Shown in pieces: positions 9,800 through 18,577 of a stretch of DNA of 64,000 nt (its first letter is position 1; each line of letters starts with the position of its first letter). The notes beneath the pieces are model-generated. The model saw only the letters and a list, made by a program, of their open reading frames with translations. It had not been told where the DNA came from and ran no database searches. The stretch is taken from the NCBI GenBank assembly GCA_030068525.1, contig JASJOS010000009.1, positions 62,001 through 126,000 of the forward strand, written 5' to 3'. The DNA is from Xanthocytophaga flava. Lineage in GTDB: Bacteria > Bacteroidota > Bacteroidia > Cytophagales > 172606-1. Both the position numbers and the translations under genes were made by a program.

Positions 9800-11419
9800 A
9801 TGAAAAAATATATTCTGTTAACCACTTTTGCGCTGTTTGCCTTGCAGAGTTGCCATAAGCTGGATGTTGGCCTGGCAAACGAACTAAATGAAAAGGATTT
9901 CTGGAAAACAGAGGCTGATGCACAGGCAGTGTTGGCGTCATGTTATGCTAGTCTGGGTAGTGCCGAAGGTTTTTTCTATACCGAATCACTAAGTGATAAT
10001 TCATTTACCCGGCAAAGCGATCGTTATGGTGGAGCCAAACAAGTAGCTAGTGGCAGTTATGACCCCTCACTACCTCTGTTAAAGAATGAGTGGAATGATC
10101 GGTATACAGCCATTCGGAAATGTAATCAGTTTCTAGCTAACGTATCACGGGTAACTACACTATCAGAAACCCAACTCAAACGGTATCAGGCTGAGGTGCG
10201 GTTTATTCGGGCTTATTCGTATTTCTTACTGGCAACCTGGTATGGTGATGTGCCTTTTTTTACCAATGTGTTGACTATTTCCGAGTCTCAAAGTATTGCT
10301 CGCACTCCCAAAGCTGAAGTGATTGGCTTTGTGATCAGCGAACTGGAAGGCATTCAGGCCGATCTGCCAATTAATACAGCTTTGCCTGCTGCTGAAAATG
10401 GACGGGTAACACGTGGTGCAGCTATTGCCCTAAAAGCCCGTGTAAATTTGTTTGAAGGTAACTGGCAGGCAGCTGCAACAGCTTGTGAGGAGTTGATTGG
10501 CAAACCGGAAAATGGAACATACAGCTTGTTCCCTTCCTATGCAGGCATCTTTACAGTTGCTAATGAATACAACTCAGAGGTTATTTTTGATTTACAGTTT
10601 GGTGCCAATCGATTGTATGATACTCAGCGTTTCTTTGTTCCTGTAACGATTGGACTACGTACGGATATCATGCCTACACAAGCTTTAGTCGATAATTACA
10701 TCACAACCAATGGAAAGACAATTCAGGAAGCGGGTTCAGGCTATGATGCCAGCAATCCATTTGCCAATCGTGATCCACGACTGGCAGCTACGATTGCTAC
10801 AGACGGTTCCAAATATCCTAACTTTGCTTTTAACTCGCCTGCTGAAATTGAAGTGAAAACGCTGCCCAATACATCTCCTAACGATGTGCTTCAACCCTTT
10901 GCTTCTGCTACAGGCTATTACTGGCGTAAGTACTTTGATCCTACTGCCACCTCACCAGGTAATTCGGGGCTGAACCTGATCTATCTGCGCTATGCGGATG
11001 TGTTATTGATGTATGCTGAAGCCAAAAACGAATTGAATCAGTTGACTGCTACTGTATGGGACCAGACCATTGGCGCGCTTCGTCGTCGTGCAGGATTTAC
11101 AGATAGTGGTGCGTTAAACTTCCCTAATGCACAGCAGGCTGCTTTGCGGGATATTGTACGACGGGAGCGTCGTTCAGAGCTAGCCTTTGAATCACTGCGT
11201 ATATTTGATATTCGTCGCTGGAAAATTGCTGAGACTGTACTGAATACTCAGGTCAAAGGTATTGCTATTCCAGGAAATGAACTGCCTAAAGATGCCAATG
11301 GTAATATTCTGGTTGAGTCTCGGATATTTGATCCTTCCAAGCATTATTTATGGCCTATTCCACAGTTGGAGCGTGACCAGAACAAAAACTTACAACAAAA
11401 CCCCGGCTGGGGACAGTAA
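9800..11419 (+). CDS. SusD/RagB-family nutrient-binding outer membrane lipoprotein
   Basis: This 539-residue lipoprotein (lipid Cys18 after a short hydrophobic leader) is the lid and binding partner of the SusC protein encoded just upstream. The helical TPR-like SusD core is visible ('YQAEVRFIRAYSYFLLATWYGDVPF'), as is the C-terminal RagB part ('LIYLRYADVLLMYAEAKNEL' and 'RRERRSELAFESLRIFDIRRW'). ATG 9800 begins a clean lipoprotein signal; the longer reading from 9716 adds 28 residues in front of it. A 91-bp gap follows SusC. Glycan binding is known for the family; the ligand here is inferred. Confidence 0.95.
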   Translation: MKKYILLTTFALFALQSCHKLDVGLANELNEKDFWKTEADAQAVLASCYASLGSAEGFFYTESLSDNSFTRQSDRYGGAKQVASGSYDPSLPLLKNEWNDRYTAIRKCNQFLANVSRVTTLSETQLKRYQAEVRFIRAYSYFLLATWYGDVPFFTNVLTISESQSIARTPKAEVIGFVISELEGIQADLPINTALPAAENGRVTRGAAIALKARVNLFEGNWQAAATACEELIGKPENGTYSLFPSYAGIFTVANEYNSEVIFDLQFGANRLYDTQRFFVPVTIGLRTDIMPTQALVDNYITTNGKTIQEAGSGYDASNPFANRDPRLAATIATDGSKYPNFAFNSPAEIEVKTLPNTSPNDVLQPFASATGYYWRKYFDPTATSPGNSGLNLIYLRYADVLLMYAEAKNELNQLTATVWDQTIGALRRRAGFTDSGALNFPNAQQAALRDIVRRERRSELAFESLRIFDIRRWKIAETVLNTQVKGIAIPGNELPKDANGNILVESRIFDPSKHYLWPIPQLERDQNKNLQQNPGWGQ

Positions 11420-11497
11420 ACAAATCGGCAGATATAGCCTTGTTTCCTGTTGAGCAAGCTTTATCTGCCTAAACTTTACCTTTTGAACCGATCGTTT

Positions 11498-12640
11498 ATG
11501 ACAAAAATACATTCGTTTCTTTCGTGGATTGTTTTACTGATGCTGGGAGCCATGATGAGCTGTCAGGATGAGTCAAAGGATCTGGATCTGACGCTGACAC
11601 CAGCAAATATTCTATTTACACCAGCCGACAATATTTCGGTGAAATTACAGCCAACTACTTCAGCCTCTGTAGTATTTGAGTGGGAGCAGGCCAAAGCGGA
11701 AGATGGCACACTGGTATTATACGAAGTGTTGTTTGACAAAGAAAATGGCGATTTCTCCAATCCGGTAGCTGTCGTTTTATCTGACGGAAGTGGCGCTCAA
11801 AATCGTTTGACACTGAGCCACAAAAACCTGAATAAGATTGCAGCAACAGCGGGCATTGCCTCACTAACAAGTGGCAAACTGAAATGGACAGTAACTTCTT
11901 CCAAAGGGCCTAACATTGTGCAGTCTACCAATGCACGCACCTTATCAGTGGACCGTCCTGCTGGTTTCGCAGAGGTTCCAACAACGGCTTATTTGACAGG
12001 TTCTGCTACAGAGACAGGGACTGATATTTCCAAGGCTTTGCCATTAAAGAAGACCAGCGAAGGTACATTTGAGATTTTTACTTCGCTTAAGGCAGGAAGT
12101 TTTAAAATTGTAAGTGGTACTACTAATGATGCAAAAGTTTTTTCGGCAACCAATAACTTGAGTGCACTTGCAGAAGGTGGCGAAACTACCATTGAAGGTG
12201 ATACCAAACTATACCGGCTGGAGTTTGACTTTAATAATGCAGCTATGACAGCTACTGAAATTACGGAGGTAGGCTTATGGATTGCTGCTCAGAATAAGGT
12301 GACAGTAACGCTGCCTTACGTTGGTAACAGCACCTGGAAGATAGAAAATACGCCTATTGAATTCTTTCAGTTTGACTGGGGTCGTGATGAACGGTATAAG
12401 TTTCGTCTGAAAACAAAAGCTAATGGAGAGGAGAGCGAGATCTGGTATGCTAGTCAAAGTTCAGATAATTCCCGCCCGGTAACAGGAACGCCTGCCTCAT
12501 ACTTTTATCTTACATCCAAACCTGCCAGTCAGTGGGATTACAGTTATAAGTTTGCCTCAGAGGTGGATAAAAGTAATGTAGATATCACGGTTTATTTTCA
12601 GCCTACTGCAGAATACACACACAAGGTGGTTGTGCGGTAA
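11498..12640 (+). CDS. SusE-like outer membrane lipoprotein, copy 1
   Basis: This 380-residue lipoprotein has lipid Cys22. The N-terminal part (about 30-145) matches the SusE domain, an immunoglobulin-like fold ('VVFEWEQAKAEDGTLVLYEV'). The C-terminal part (about 160-380) has two repeated modules resembling SusE/SusF glycan-binding modules, with aromatic-rich motifs such as WGRDERYKFRL. It probably binds glycan at the cell surface beside SusCD. The next gene encodes a close paralogue. ATG 11498 starts the signal peptide; the upstream TTG at 11450 does not. A weak 8-bp inverted repeat (11427-11434 with 11462-11469) lies in the gap after SusD. Confidence 0.88.
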   Translation: MTKIHSFLSWIVLLMLGAMMSCQDESKDLDLTLTPANILFTPADNISVKLQPTTSASVVFEWEQAKAEDGTLVLYEVLFDKENGDFSNPVAVVLSDGSGAQNRLTLSHKNLNKIAATAGIASLTSGKLKWTVTSSKGPNIVQSTNARTLSVDRPAGFAEVPTTAYLTGSATETGTDISKALPLKKTSEGTFEIFTSLKAGSFKIVSGTTNDAKVFSATNNLSALAEGGETTIEGDTKLYRLEFDFNNAAMTATEITEVGLWIAAQNKVTVTLPYVGNSTWKIENTPIEFFQFDWGRDERYKFRLKTKANGEESEIWYASQSSDNSRPVTGTPASYFYLTSKPASQWDYSYKFASEVDKSNVDITVYFQPTAEYTHKVVVR

Positions 12641-12657
12641 TTAATTCTAACAGAACA

Positions 12658-13803
12658 ATGCTTAGAAAACAATATATATCCCTACTATTTACAGGAATAC
12701 TGGCAGTGCTTATTGGACTGCCATCCTGTAACAAAGATGACGATCCCAATCTGAACCTGACTGCACCGGATAGTTTACGGGTACCAACTGACAATGCTTT
12801 TGTCAAGTTAAATCCTACTACTAATGCATCAATCATATTCGAATGGAAGCCGGGTGTGGCTGCTGATGGCTCTCTAGTGATGTATGAACTCGCGTTTGAC
12901 AAAGAAGATGGCGATTTTTCCAATCCGGTTTATAAAATGGCTTCGGACGGGAATGGTGGACAGAACAGAGCTACGCTTTCACACAAGGATTTGAATAAGG
13001 TAGCCAATCTGGCTGGTATCGCTTCTCTTGCTAAAGGAAAGTTGAAATGGACGGTGCTGGCTTCCAAAGGAAATAATGTGCAGAAATCATCTGCAAGTCG
13101 GGTTCTGGAAGTAGAACGTCCTGCCGGTTTTTCGGAAATTCCTGCGGATGTATATATCACAGGTGATGCCACTGAGTATGGTGCCGAGCTAAGCCAGGCA
13201 GGTCGTTTAAAACAGATCCGGGCGGGTGAGTTTGAGATTTATACAGCGTTAAAAGCCGGTACGTATCATTTTGTCAATAAGAAAAGTGGAACACCAGTGT
13301 CTTTTTCTATTACAGGCAACCTGATTCAGGAAGATGGCGAAACTACAGTAACGGGTGGTACCAAAGTATATCGCATCAATCTGGATTTTAATAATGCTGC
13401 TGCCAAACTAACCGAAATCAAAGAAGTTGGATTGTGGTTTTCGCCTAAAAAACAGGTGATTGTCACACTGCCCTATATAGGAAAAGGCGTCTGGAAAGTT
13501 GCCAATACCCCGATTGAGTTTTTTCAGGAAAGTTGGGGTCGCGACGAACGATATAAGTTTCGCCTGACAACAAAAGAAGGAAGCAGTGCTGATGCAATGG
13601 AATTTATGGGCAGTGTCAATGCAGATAATCAGCGACCTACCTCCAGTACGCCAGCTAGTTACTTTTATCTGGTACCTGTCAATAATTCGGATTATGATTA
13701 CGCCTTCAAATTCCGTAGTGAAGCAGACAAGTCAAATGCTGATGTTACTGTTTTTCTGAGTCCGGATGTAGATGCGTATACTCACGAAATAACCGTGAAA
13801 TAA
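12658..13803 (+). CDS. SusE-like outer membrane lipoprotein, copy 2
   Basis: This 381-residue lipoprotein (lipid Cys24) has the same layout as the gene 17 bp upstream. Shared segments include 'YE-FDKE-GDFSNPV', 'NTPIEFFQ' and 'WGRDERYKFRL'. The two arose by tandem duplication and have diverged over most of their length, which suggests binding of different parts or lengths of the same glycan. It is co-transcribed with copy 1 by spacing. Function as a surface glycan-binding protein is inferred from family and position. Confidence 0.88.
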   Translation: MLRKQYISLLFTGILAVLIGLPSCNKDDDPNLNLTAPDSLRVPTDNAFVKLNPTTNASIIFEWKPGVAADGSLVMYELAFDKEDGDFSNPVYKMASDGNGGQNRATLSHKDLNKVANLAGIASLAKGKLKWTVLASKGNNVQKSSASRVLEVERPAGFSEIPADVYITGDATEYGAELSQAGRLKQIRAGEFEIYTALKAGTYHFVNKKSGTPVSFSITGNLIQEDGETTVTGGTKVYRINLDFNNAAAKLTEIKEVGLWFSPKKQVIVTLPYIGKGVWKVANTPIEFFQESWGRDERYKFRLTTKEGSSADAMEFMGSVNADNQRPTSSTPASYFYLVPVNNSDYDYAFKFRSEADKSNADVTVFLSPDVDAYTHEITVK

Positions 13804-13900
13804 CATTTTAGACTACATATAATCACAAATGGTATCCAAAGGCAACAACGAACCTGTTGTATTTGTCAATGGAGCTTTATTACAAGGGGTTACCCAAGTG

Positions 13901-13925
13901 AACATCGGGCAGCTTGTCCGATGTT
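13901..13925 (+). terminator. Hairpin between SusE copy 2 and GH76 gene
   Basis: A perfect 8-bp stem (13901-13908, AACATCGG, with 13918-13925, CCGATGTT) and 9-nt loop is followed by a pyrimidine-rich CCTTTTCCCTT. It may reduce read-through from the abundant SusCD-E transcript into the enzyme genes. It overlaps an alternative upstream ATG for GH76 at 13921, which argues for the later start. Confidence 0.55.
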
Positions 13926-13983
13926 CCTTTTCCCTTATCTGTTTTATTATTTGTCTTTACTTAGCATCTCTTTCTTTTCTGGT

Positions 13984-15159
13984 ATGGCAATTTTCCCTAG
14001 ATCATTTATACATAAAGCTGTTTTTGCTGCTTCATTTCTTTTGTTGGGTTCACTAACGTCTTGCTTTAAGGCACCTGACGACCCAATGACCAACACAGGT
14101 GGCAATTCAAACAATAACCGAACCTACAACTGGACGGCTATTGCCGATAGTGCCCAGTTAGGACTTAACTCGCATTACTGGTATGCTTCTGGTAAGTTCT
14201 TTACCATGCAGATGGGAGGCGCTGCCTTTAATAGTAACTATTGGCCCAATGCACATGCACTCGATGTACTGACCGATGCCTATCTTCGTAAAGACAAGGA
14301 TGCAACCATTAAACAACAAATGGATGCGTTGATTGAAGGGGTAAAGGCTGCCAATGGCAATAGCTACATTAATTACTATTATGATGATATGTCGTGGATG
14401 ATGGTGGCTAGCCTGCGCGCTTATGTGGCTACAGGTGATGAACGTTTCAAAAGTGTGGCTGATGTTTTGTGGACCGATGTGAAAGGAGGATGGGATAATG
14501 TGACTGGTGGAGGTTTATACTGGCGCAAGGATAGAGCTAATAAAAGTACTCCTGCAAGTGGACCAGCTTGTGTATTTGCCGCACGGTTATATCAGGTTAC
14601 CAAAAATGCAGATGATCTGGCATGGGCAACTAAGCTATACAACTGGCTGCGGACAAATATGATCCAGTCCAATGGCGATGTATGGGATGGTATTAATACA
14701 AGTGTCACTCCTTATGAGCCCGATACCCGGTTGTTTACCTATAACTACGGAACTGTGCTCGGGAGTGCCCTTGAACTCTACAAAATCACTAATGACATTA
14801 GTTACCAAAGCGATGCTATATTAATTGCCGATGCCGCTCTGGCTCGCCTTACCCGAGAGAATGTGTTGGTTAATGGTGATACTGGCGATGGTGGGTTGTT
14901 TAATGGCATCTTTGTGCGCTACCTTACCCGTTTGATTATCGAAGGAGACTTGCCTTCTACCAAACGAACCAATTATATCAATTTCTTGAAAATTAATGCA
15001 CAAACGCTTTGGTCTAAAGGTACTACCATGCCTGACATTCTTTTTGGTCCCGATTGGAAAGTAGCACCTGGATTAACTACCAGCTTAACACCTCAACTTA
15101 GCGGAGTAATGTTGATAGAAGCCTTAGCAGAACTGAAGAAACAAAATCTGGTGAATTAA
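13984..15159 (+). CDS. Glycoside hydrolase family 76 (endo-alpha-1,6-mannanase-like) lipoprotein
   Basis: This 391-residue enzyme has a lipoprotein signal with Cys27. The (alpha/alpha)6-barrel GH76 signature is the adjacent Asp134-Asp135 in 'YYYDDMSWMM', the catalytic pair of family 76, with supporting 'GGGLYWRKD' and 'GPACVFAARLY' segments. GH76 enzymes cut alpha-1,6-mannan backbones, as in yeast and other fungal cell walls. Being a lipoprotein next to SusCD, it probably works at the cell surface. ATG 13984 is chosen because the region before it (start 13921) lies inside a hairpin and would bury the lipobox. The substrate is inferred from family knowledge. Confidence 0.9.
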   Translation: MAIFPRSFIHKAVFAASFLLLGSLTSCFKAPDDPMTNTGGNSNNNRTYNWTAIADSAQLGLNSHYWYASGKFFTMQMGGAAFNSNYWPNAHALDVLTDAYLRKDKDATIKQQMDALIEGVKAANGNSYINYYYDDMSWMMVASLRAYVATGDERFKSVADVLWTDVKGGWDNVTGGGLYWRKDRANKSTPASGPACVFAARLYQVTKNADDLAWATKLYNWLRTNMIQSNGDVWDGINTSVTPYEPDTRLFTYNYGTVLGSALELYKITNDISYQSDAILIADAALARLTRENVLVNGDTGDGGLFNGIFVRYLTRLIIEGDLPSTKRTNYINFLKINAQTLWSKGTTMPDILFGPDWKVAPGLTTSLTPQLSGVMLIEALAELKKQNLVN

Positions 15160-15215
15160 ATTAGTTCGTTCACACCAATGCAAAGTAAGGTCAGTGAAAT
15201 AGCTACAACACATCG

Positions 15216-15255
15216 CAATGGATGGTTGTGAAGAATACTTTACAACCATCCATTG
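15216..15255 (+). terminator. Hairpin between GH76 and GH92 genes
   Basis: A perfect 14-bp stem (15216-15229 with 15242-15255) with a 12-nt loop is followed by GTACACTTTTG. It may be a terminator, or an mRNA-processing or stabilising element inside the locus. An alternative upstream ATG at 15253 sits in its right arm. Confidence 0.6.
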
Positions 15256-15288
15256 TACACTTTTGAAACGGAAATATACTTTCAAACC

Positions 15289-17589
15289 ATGCATAAATTT
15301 AGTAAAACTATTTCTGGTAGCTTACGGGTAGCTATTACAGTGTGTTGTTGGATGGGGATGGTGGGATTTATGCCTGTCATAGCTAACGGCCAGACAAAAA
15401 GCCAAACCAAGCCTACCACTAGTGGTAAGGAACAGTCCGGTAGTAAGTCAACAGGTAAGGTACAGACAACAGGAGTGACTCGTTATGTAAATACTTTTGT
15501 AGGAACAGCTCCACTTACTGATCCAAAAATTCTTGGATACAAGCTCCCTGAAGGTTGGCGGTCTTGGGCAGGATTGACTTTTCCGGGTAGTGCTTTACCT
15601 AATGCCATGGTTCAACTGAGTCCGATGACCCGCTATCAGCCAGCCGGAGCAGGTTATCAGTATGAAGATTCAGTCATTGTAAGTTTTACTCATACCAACA
15701 AAGGGCACTGGAACCTGGGTAATATTCCCATTTTGCCACTTCCCCAATCCGCTTCTCCTTCTATTTCTGGAAAGGTAGGCGAGGATAAGAATAATACTGA
15801 ACTGATTTATGGCTCCAGGTTTACTCATGGCAATGAACGTTCGTCACCTGGTTTTTACCAGGTCTATCTGGAAGACTACCAAATCCAAGCTGATTTGACC
15901 TCAACCTTGCGATGTGGCTATCATCGGTATACATTCAAAAATAATACAGGCAGAAAGATCCTGTTTGATCTTTCCAAAGCTCTTAGTCGGGTATCAACCT
16001 GGACTATCGATCAGGCTGGCCCAAGATCTTTACAAGGATTTCAGAGTGGAGAAAATGTGTATTTTTATGTTGTGCTGAACACCGATATTGAAAAGCTGGA
16101 AGTTAAGGATGCCGGTACTAAATCAGGTTTTGCCATTGTACATTTAGCCAATGGTAGTAAGGGTCCGGTCGAACTTAAAATTGGCTTATCCTTCGTGAGT
16201 GCTGCCAATGCTAAACAAAATCTGGAACAGGAGATTGGTACCAAGTCATTTGAAACCATTCGCCAGCAGGCAAACCAGCAATGGGAAACACTCCTGTCTC
16301 AGATACAGATAAAAGGAGGAACACCTGCACAGAAAGAAATGTTGTATTCCTGTCTGTACCGTTCCTTGCTTTGGCCTGCACTACGTAGCGATGTAAACGG
16401 TGAGTATACTGATGCCAAAAGACAGAAAGCAAAAGCAGACTTTGATTACTACACGGAACCCTCTCTATGGGATACTTACCGCAACAAGGATGTACTGCTA
16501 GGGTTGATATCTCCTAAGGTAGCCCTGAATGTAATTAAATCCATGAAAGATGTAGGAGAGAAAACAGGTGTGATGCCTACCTTTTTTCATGGAGATCATG
16601 GTACCTCATCCATTGCTGGAGCTTATCTACGGGGTATTGATGGATTTGATGTGAAAGAAACGTATCAGCTATTATTAAAAAATGCTACAGTTCCTGGACC
16701 TGCACGTCCCTACCTGACCGAGTACATGGAAAAAGGGTATATTTCTGACCCTGACGTTGCCAATCCACATGTAGAAACCAAAGCCAAAGCAGGTGTGTCT
16801 AAAACACTTGAGTATTCCTATGATGATTACTCGCTGGCACAGATAGCAAAAAAGCTAGGTGATTCTGCTAATTATAAAATGCTGATAGCCCGATCAAAGA
16901 ATTATAAAAACATGTTCGATCCTTCCACCCGTTTTATGAGAGGACGATTGGAAAATGGAGAGTGGATCAAAAACTTTAATCCGCAATATCCTTATTATGA
17001 ATATATGTATCGGGAGGGTAATGCCTGGCAACTGTCTTTCTTTGCTCCACATGATATGCAAGGACTGATTAACCTATATGGAGGTGCGAAAGGATTTGAA
17101 TCCAAACTCGACTCCTTGTTTATTGTACCCTGGAATCCAACATATATCGCCCGAAATGTAGAGACAATGATTGGTCAGTACTGCCATGGCAATCAACCTG
17201 ATCATGAAGCCCCTTTTGGGTATTACTTTATTGGCAAACCTGAGAAAACCCAGAAGATACTCGATTATATTTTGAATAATCTATATGGTATAAAGGACGG
17301 ACTAACGCTGGCAGGAATGGATGATGCCGGTGAAATGTCTGCCTGGTATGTACTCAACGCATTAGGGTTATATACATTTTCAGCCACTGATCCGGAATAT
17401 CTTGTCACAGTACCGCTTTTTGATCAGGTTAACTGGAAAACTTCCACTGGAAAACAGCTGGTGATCAGTAAGCCATCTTCAGGAAGGGAGTTAACCTCCA
17501 TACAAGTCAATGGAAAAACACAGCAGGGGTATTTTGTATCCCATGATCTGTTTACAAAAGGAGGAATAATTACGATTCAGACGAAATAG
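15289..17589 (+). CDS. Glycoside hydrolase family 92 alpha-mannosidase
   Basis: This 766-residue exported exo-alpha-mannosidase has a signal peptide at about 1-34, the N-terminal beta-sandwich ('YVNTFVGTAP') and the (alpha/alpha)6 catalytic part with EGNAWQ (Glu576, the likely general acid), GNQPDHEAPFGY and DDAGEMSAWYV. GH92 enzymes remove alpha-1,2/1,3/1,4-mannose by a calcium-dependent inverting mechanism. Here it would trim mannan side chains that block GH76. The signal has no Cys in lipobox position, so it is probably periplasmic. ATG 15289 is preferred to 15253, which lies in a hairpin. The exact linkage cleaved is unknown. Confidence 0.94.
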   Translation: MHKFSKTISGSLRVAITVCCWMGMVGFMPVIANGQTKSQTKPTTSGKEQSGSKSTGKVQTTGVTRYVNTFVGTAPLTDPKILGYKLPEGWRSWAGLTFPGSALPNAMVQLSPMTRYQPAGAGYQYEDSVIVSFTHTNKGHWNLGNIPILPLPQSASPSISGKVGEDKNNTELIYGSRFTHGNERSSPGFYQVYLEDYQIQADLTSTLRCGYHRYTFKNNTGRKILFDLSKALSRVSTWTIDQAGPRSLQGFQSGENVYFYVVLNTDIEKLEVKDAGTKSGFAIVHLANGSKGPVELKIGLSFVSAANAKQNLEQEIGTKSFETIRQQANQQWETLLSQIQIKGGTPAQKEMLYSCLYRSLLWPALRSDVNGEYTDAKRQKAKADFDYYTEPSLWDTYRNKDVLLGLISPKVALNVIKSMKDVGEKTGVMPTFFHGDHGTSSIAGAYLRGIDGFDVKETYQLLLKNATVPGPARPYLTEYMEKGYISDPDVANPHVETKAKAGVSKTLEYSYDDYSLAQIAKKLGDSANYKMLIARSKNYKNMFDPSTRFMRGRLENGEWIKNFNPQYPYYEYMYREGNAWQLSFFAPHDMQGLINLYGGAKGFESKLDSLFIVPWNPTYIARNVETMIGQYCHGNQPDHEAPFGYYFIGKPEKTQKILDYILNNLYGIKDGLTLAGMDDAGEMSAWYVLNALGLYTFSATDPEYLVTVPLFDQVNWKTSTGKQLVISKPSSGRELTSIQVNGKTQQGYFVSHDLFTKGGIITIQTK

Positions 17590-17705
17590 AATCTATAGTT
17601 TGGAGTATGACAGATTTTCTGTAGCCAGAGAGTCATAGTATTTAACTACTGAGCTTTTCTCAAAACAGCTCAGCAAATAAAGTCAACATTCTTCTTAGAG
17701 TATCA

Positions 17706-17738
17706 AAGGCTATGACTTATCAAGTTATAGCCTTTTTT
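17706..17738 (+). terminator. Intrinsic terminator at the end of the mannan locus
   Basis: A 13-bp stem (17706-17718 with 17722-17734, one G-T pair), a 3-nt loop and a run of T up to 17738 form a strong rho-independent terminator after the GH92 gene. It separates the locus from the GntR-MFS genes. Confidence 0.85.
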
Positions 17739-17824
17739 CTTATTCAGTTTCTCTGATAATGGAAAGTAGTAGACCGATACGTATGAAATTGAAAAGTTAA
17801 AAGACTACTTTTCTAAAAAAAACT

Positions 17825-17856
17825 CTTGTAGGAAATGGAAAATGATAATAGCTTTG
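17825..17856 (+). promoter_or_regulatory. Bacteroidota-type promoter of the gntR-like gene
   Basis: CTTG at 17825-17828 and TAGCTTTG at 17849-17856 are 20 bp apart and fit the Bacteroidota sigma-ABfr pattern (TTTG, about 19 bp, TAnnTTTG), the -7 box exactly. Transcription would start near 17863, inside the palindrome that follows. Confidence 0.6.
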
Positions 17857-17861
17857 CCTGA

Positions 17862-17878
17862 CATCAGATCATCTGACG
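17862..17878 (+). promoter_or_regulatory. GntR-type operator, site 1
   Basis: This 17-bp inverted repeat, CATCAGAT-C-ATCTGACG, matches its mirror at 7 of 8 positions. It spans the predicted transcription start of the regulator gene and ends 10 bp before its ATG. The same palindrome, perfect, recurs before the next gene. Both are presumably bound by the encoded FadR/GntR protein, giving autorepression. Confidence 0.7.
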
Positions 17879-17887
17879 ACTAGCCCG

Positions 17888-18535
17888 ATGCTGCAACGAA
17901 AATCCTTAGCTCAAGAAGTAGCCGACCTTATTAAACAAGATATTCAGGTGGGAGTATATAGTGTGAATGAAAAGCTACCTTCTGAGCCAGAGTTAATGAA
18001 AAAATTTGGCGTAGGAAGATCTTCTGTGCGTGAAGCTGTCAAGTATCTCGAGCAATCAGGATATGTCAATGTAGTACAAGGGGTTGGAACACATGTTATT
18101 AGTACCACCGGACATCAATCACTTGTAAGTACCCTTCAGCAAGCGGATTTGACTGAATTACTAGAAGTACGACAATTTCTTGAGACAAAAATTGTTGAAA
18201 AAGCCGCTTTAAACCGCAACGAAGACCAGTTAGAAAGAATGCATGTTGTACTTCAGAAGCGCAACCAGTTTGCCAAGGAAAGCCGGCCTGAAGAAACGGT
18301 CAAAGCGGATGTTGAATTTCACACGATTCTTGCCGAAAGTTGTGGAAACCGTCTCTTGTATGAATTGTATAAAGTAGTGTCTGTACACCTCGCTCAATTT
18401 TTCACTGAGCGATATCTGGAAACAGAAACCTTTATAAGAAGCCAAAAGCTGCATGAAGATCTCTTTGTACAGATAAAGGCCCAAAATCCGGTTAAAGCCC
18501 TTAAAATTATAAAGCAAATAATTGGAACCGTTTAA
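17888..18535 (+). CDS. FadR-subfamily GntR transcriptional regulator
   Basis: This 215-residue protein has a winged HTH of GntR type at about residues 5-70 ('EKLPSEPELMKKFGVGRSSVREAVKYLEQSGYV') and an all-helical FCD ligand domain at about 85-210, with 'EFHTILAESCGNRLL' holding candidate metal/ligand residues. FCD regulators usually sense small organic acids or sugar acids. It is followed after 42 bp by an MFS exporter gene with a matching palindrome before it, so the exporter and the regulator itself are the likely targets. The ligand is unknown. Confidence 0.92.
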   Translation: MLQRKSLAQEVADLIKQDIQVGVYSVNEKLPSEPELMKKFGVGRSSVREAVKYLEQSGYVNVVQGVGTHVISTTGHQSLVSTLQQADLTELLEVRQFLETKIVEKAALNRNEDQLERMHVVLQKRNQFAKESRPEETVKADVEFHTILAESCGNRLLYELYKVVSVHLAQFFTERYLETETFIRSQKLHEDLFVQIKAQNPVKALKIIKQIIGTV

Positions 18536-18550
18536 TTTTTTACTCTAAGT

Positions 18551-18567
18551 CATCAGATGATCTGATG
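18551..18567 (+). promoter_or_regulatory. GntR-type operator, site 2
   Basis: A perfect 17-bp palindrome, CATCAGAT-G-ATCTGATG, lies in the 42-bp gap between the regulator and the MFS gene, ending 10 bp before the MFS start codon. It shares 15 of 17 positions with site 1. A bound repressor here would block initiation at, or elongation into, the transporter gene. Confidence 0.75.
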
Positions 18568-18577
18568 AGGATGTCTT

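Noticed and set aside
13829-14056. ORF of 75 codons before GH76
   Set aside because: It overlaps the GH76 signal region in another frame and crosses the hairpin at 13901-13925.
17191-17199. Gln in GNQP in both GH92 enzymes as a sign of altered catalysis
   Set aside because: I recall GNEP as the common form, but the likely catalytic Glu is in the EGNAWQ motif, which both proteins keep, so I do not claim a changed activity.
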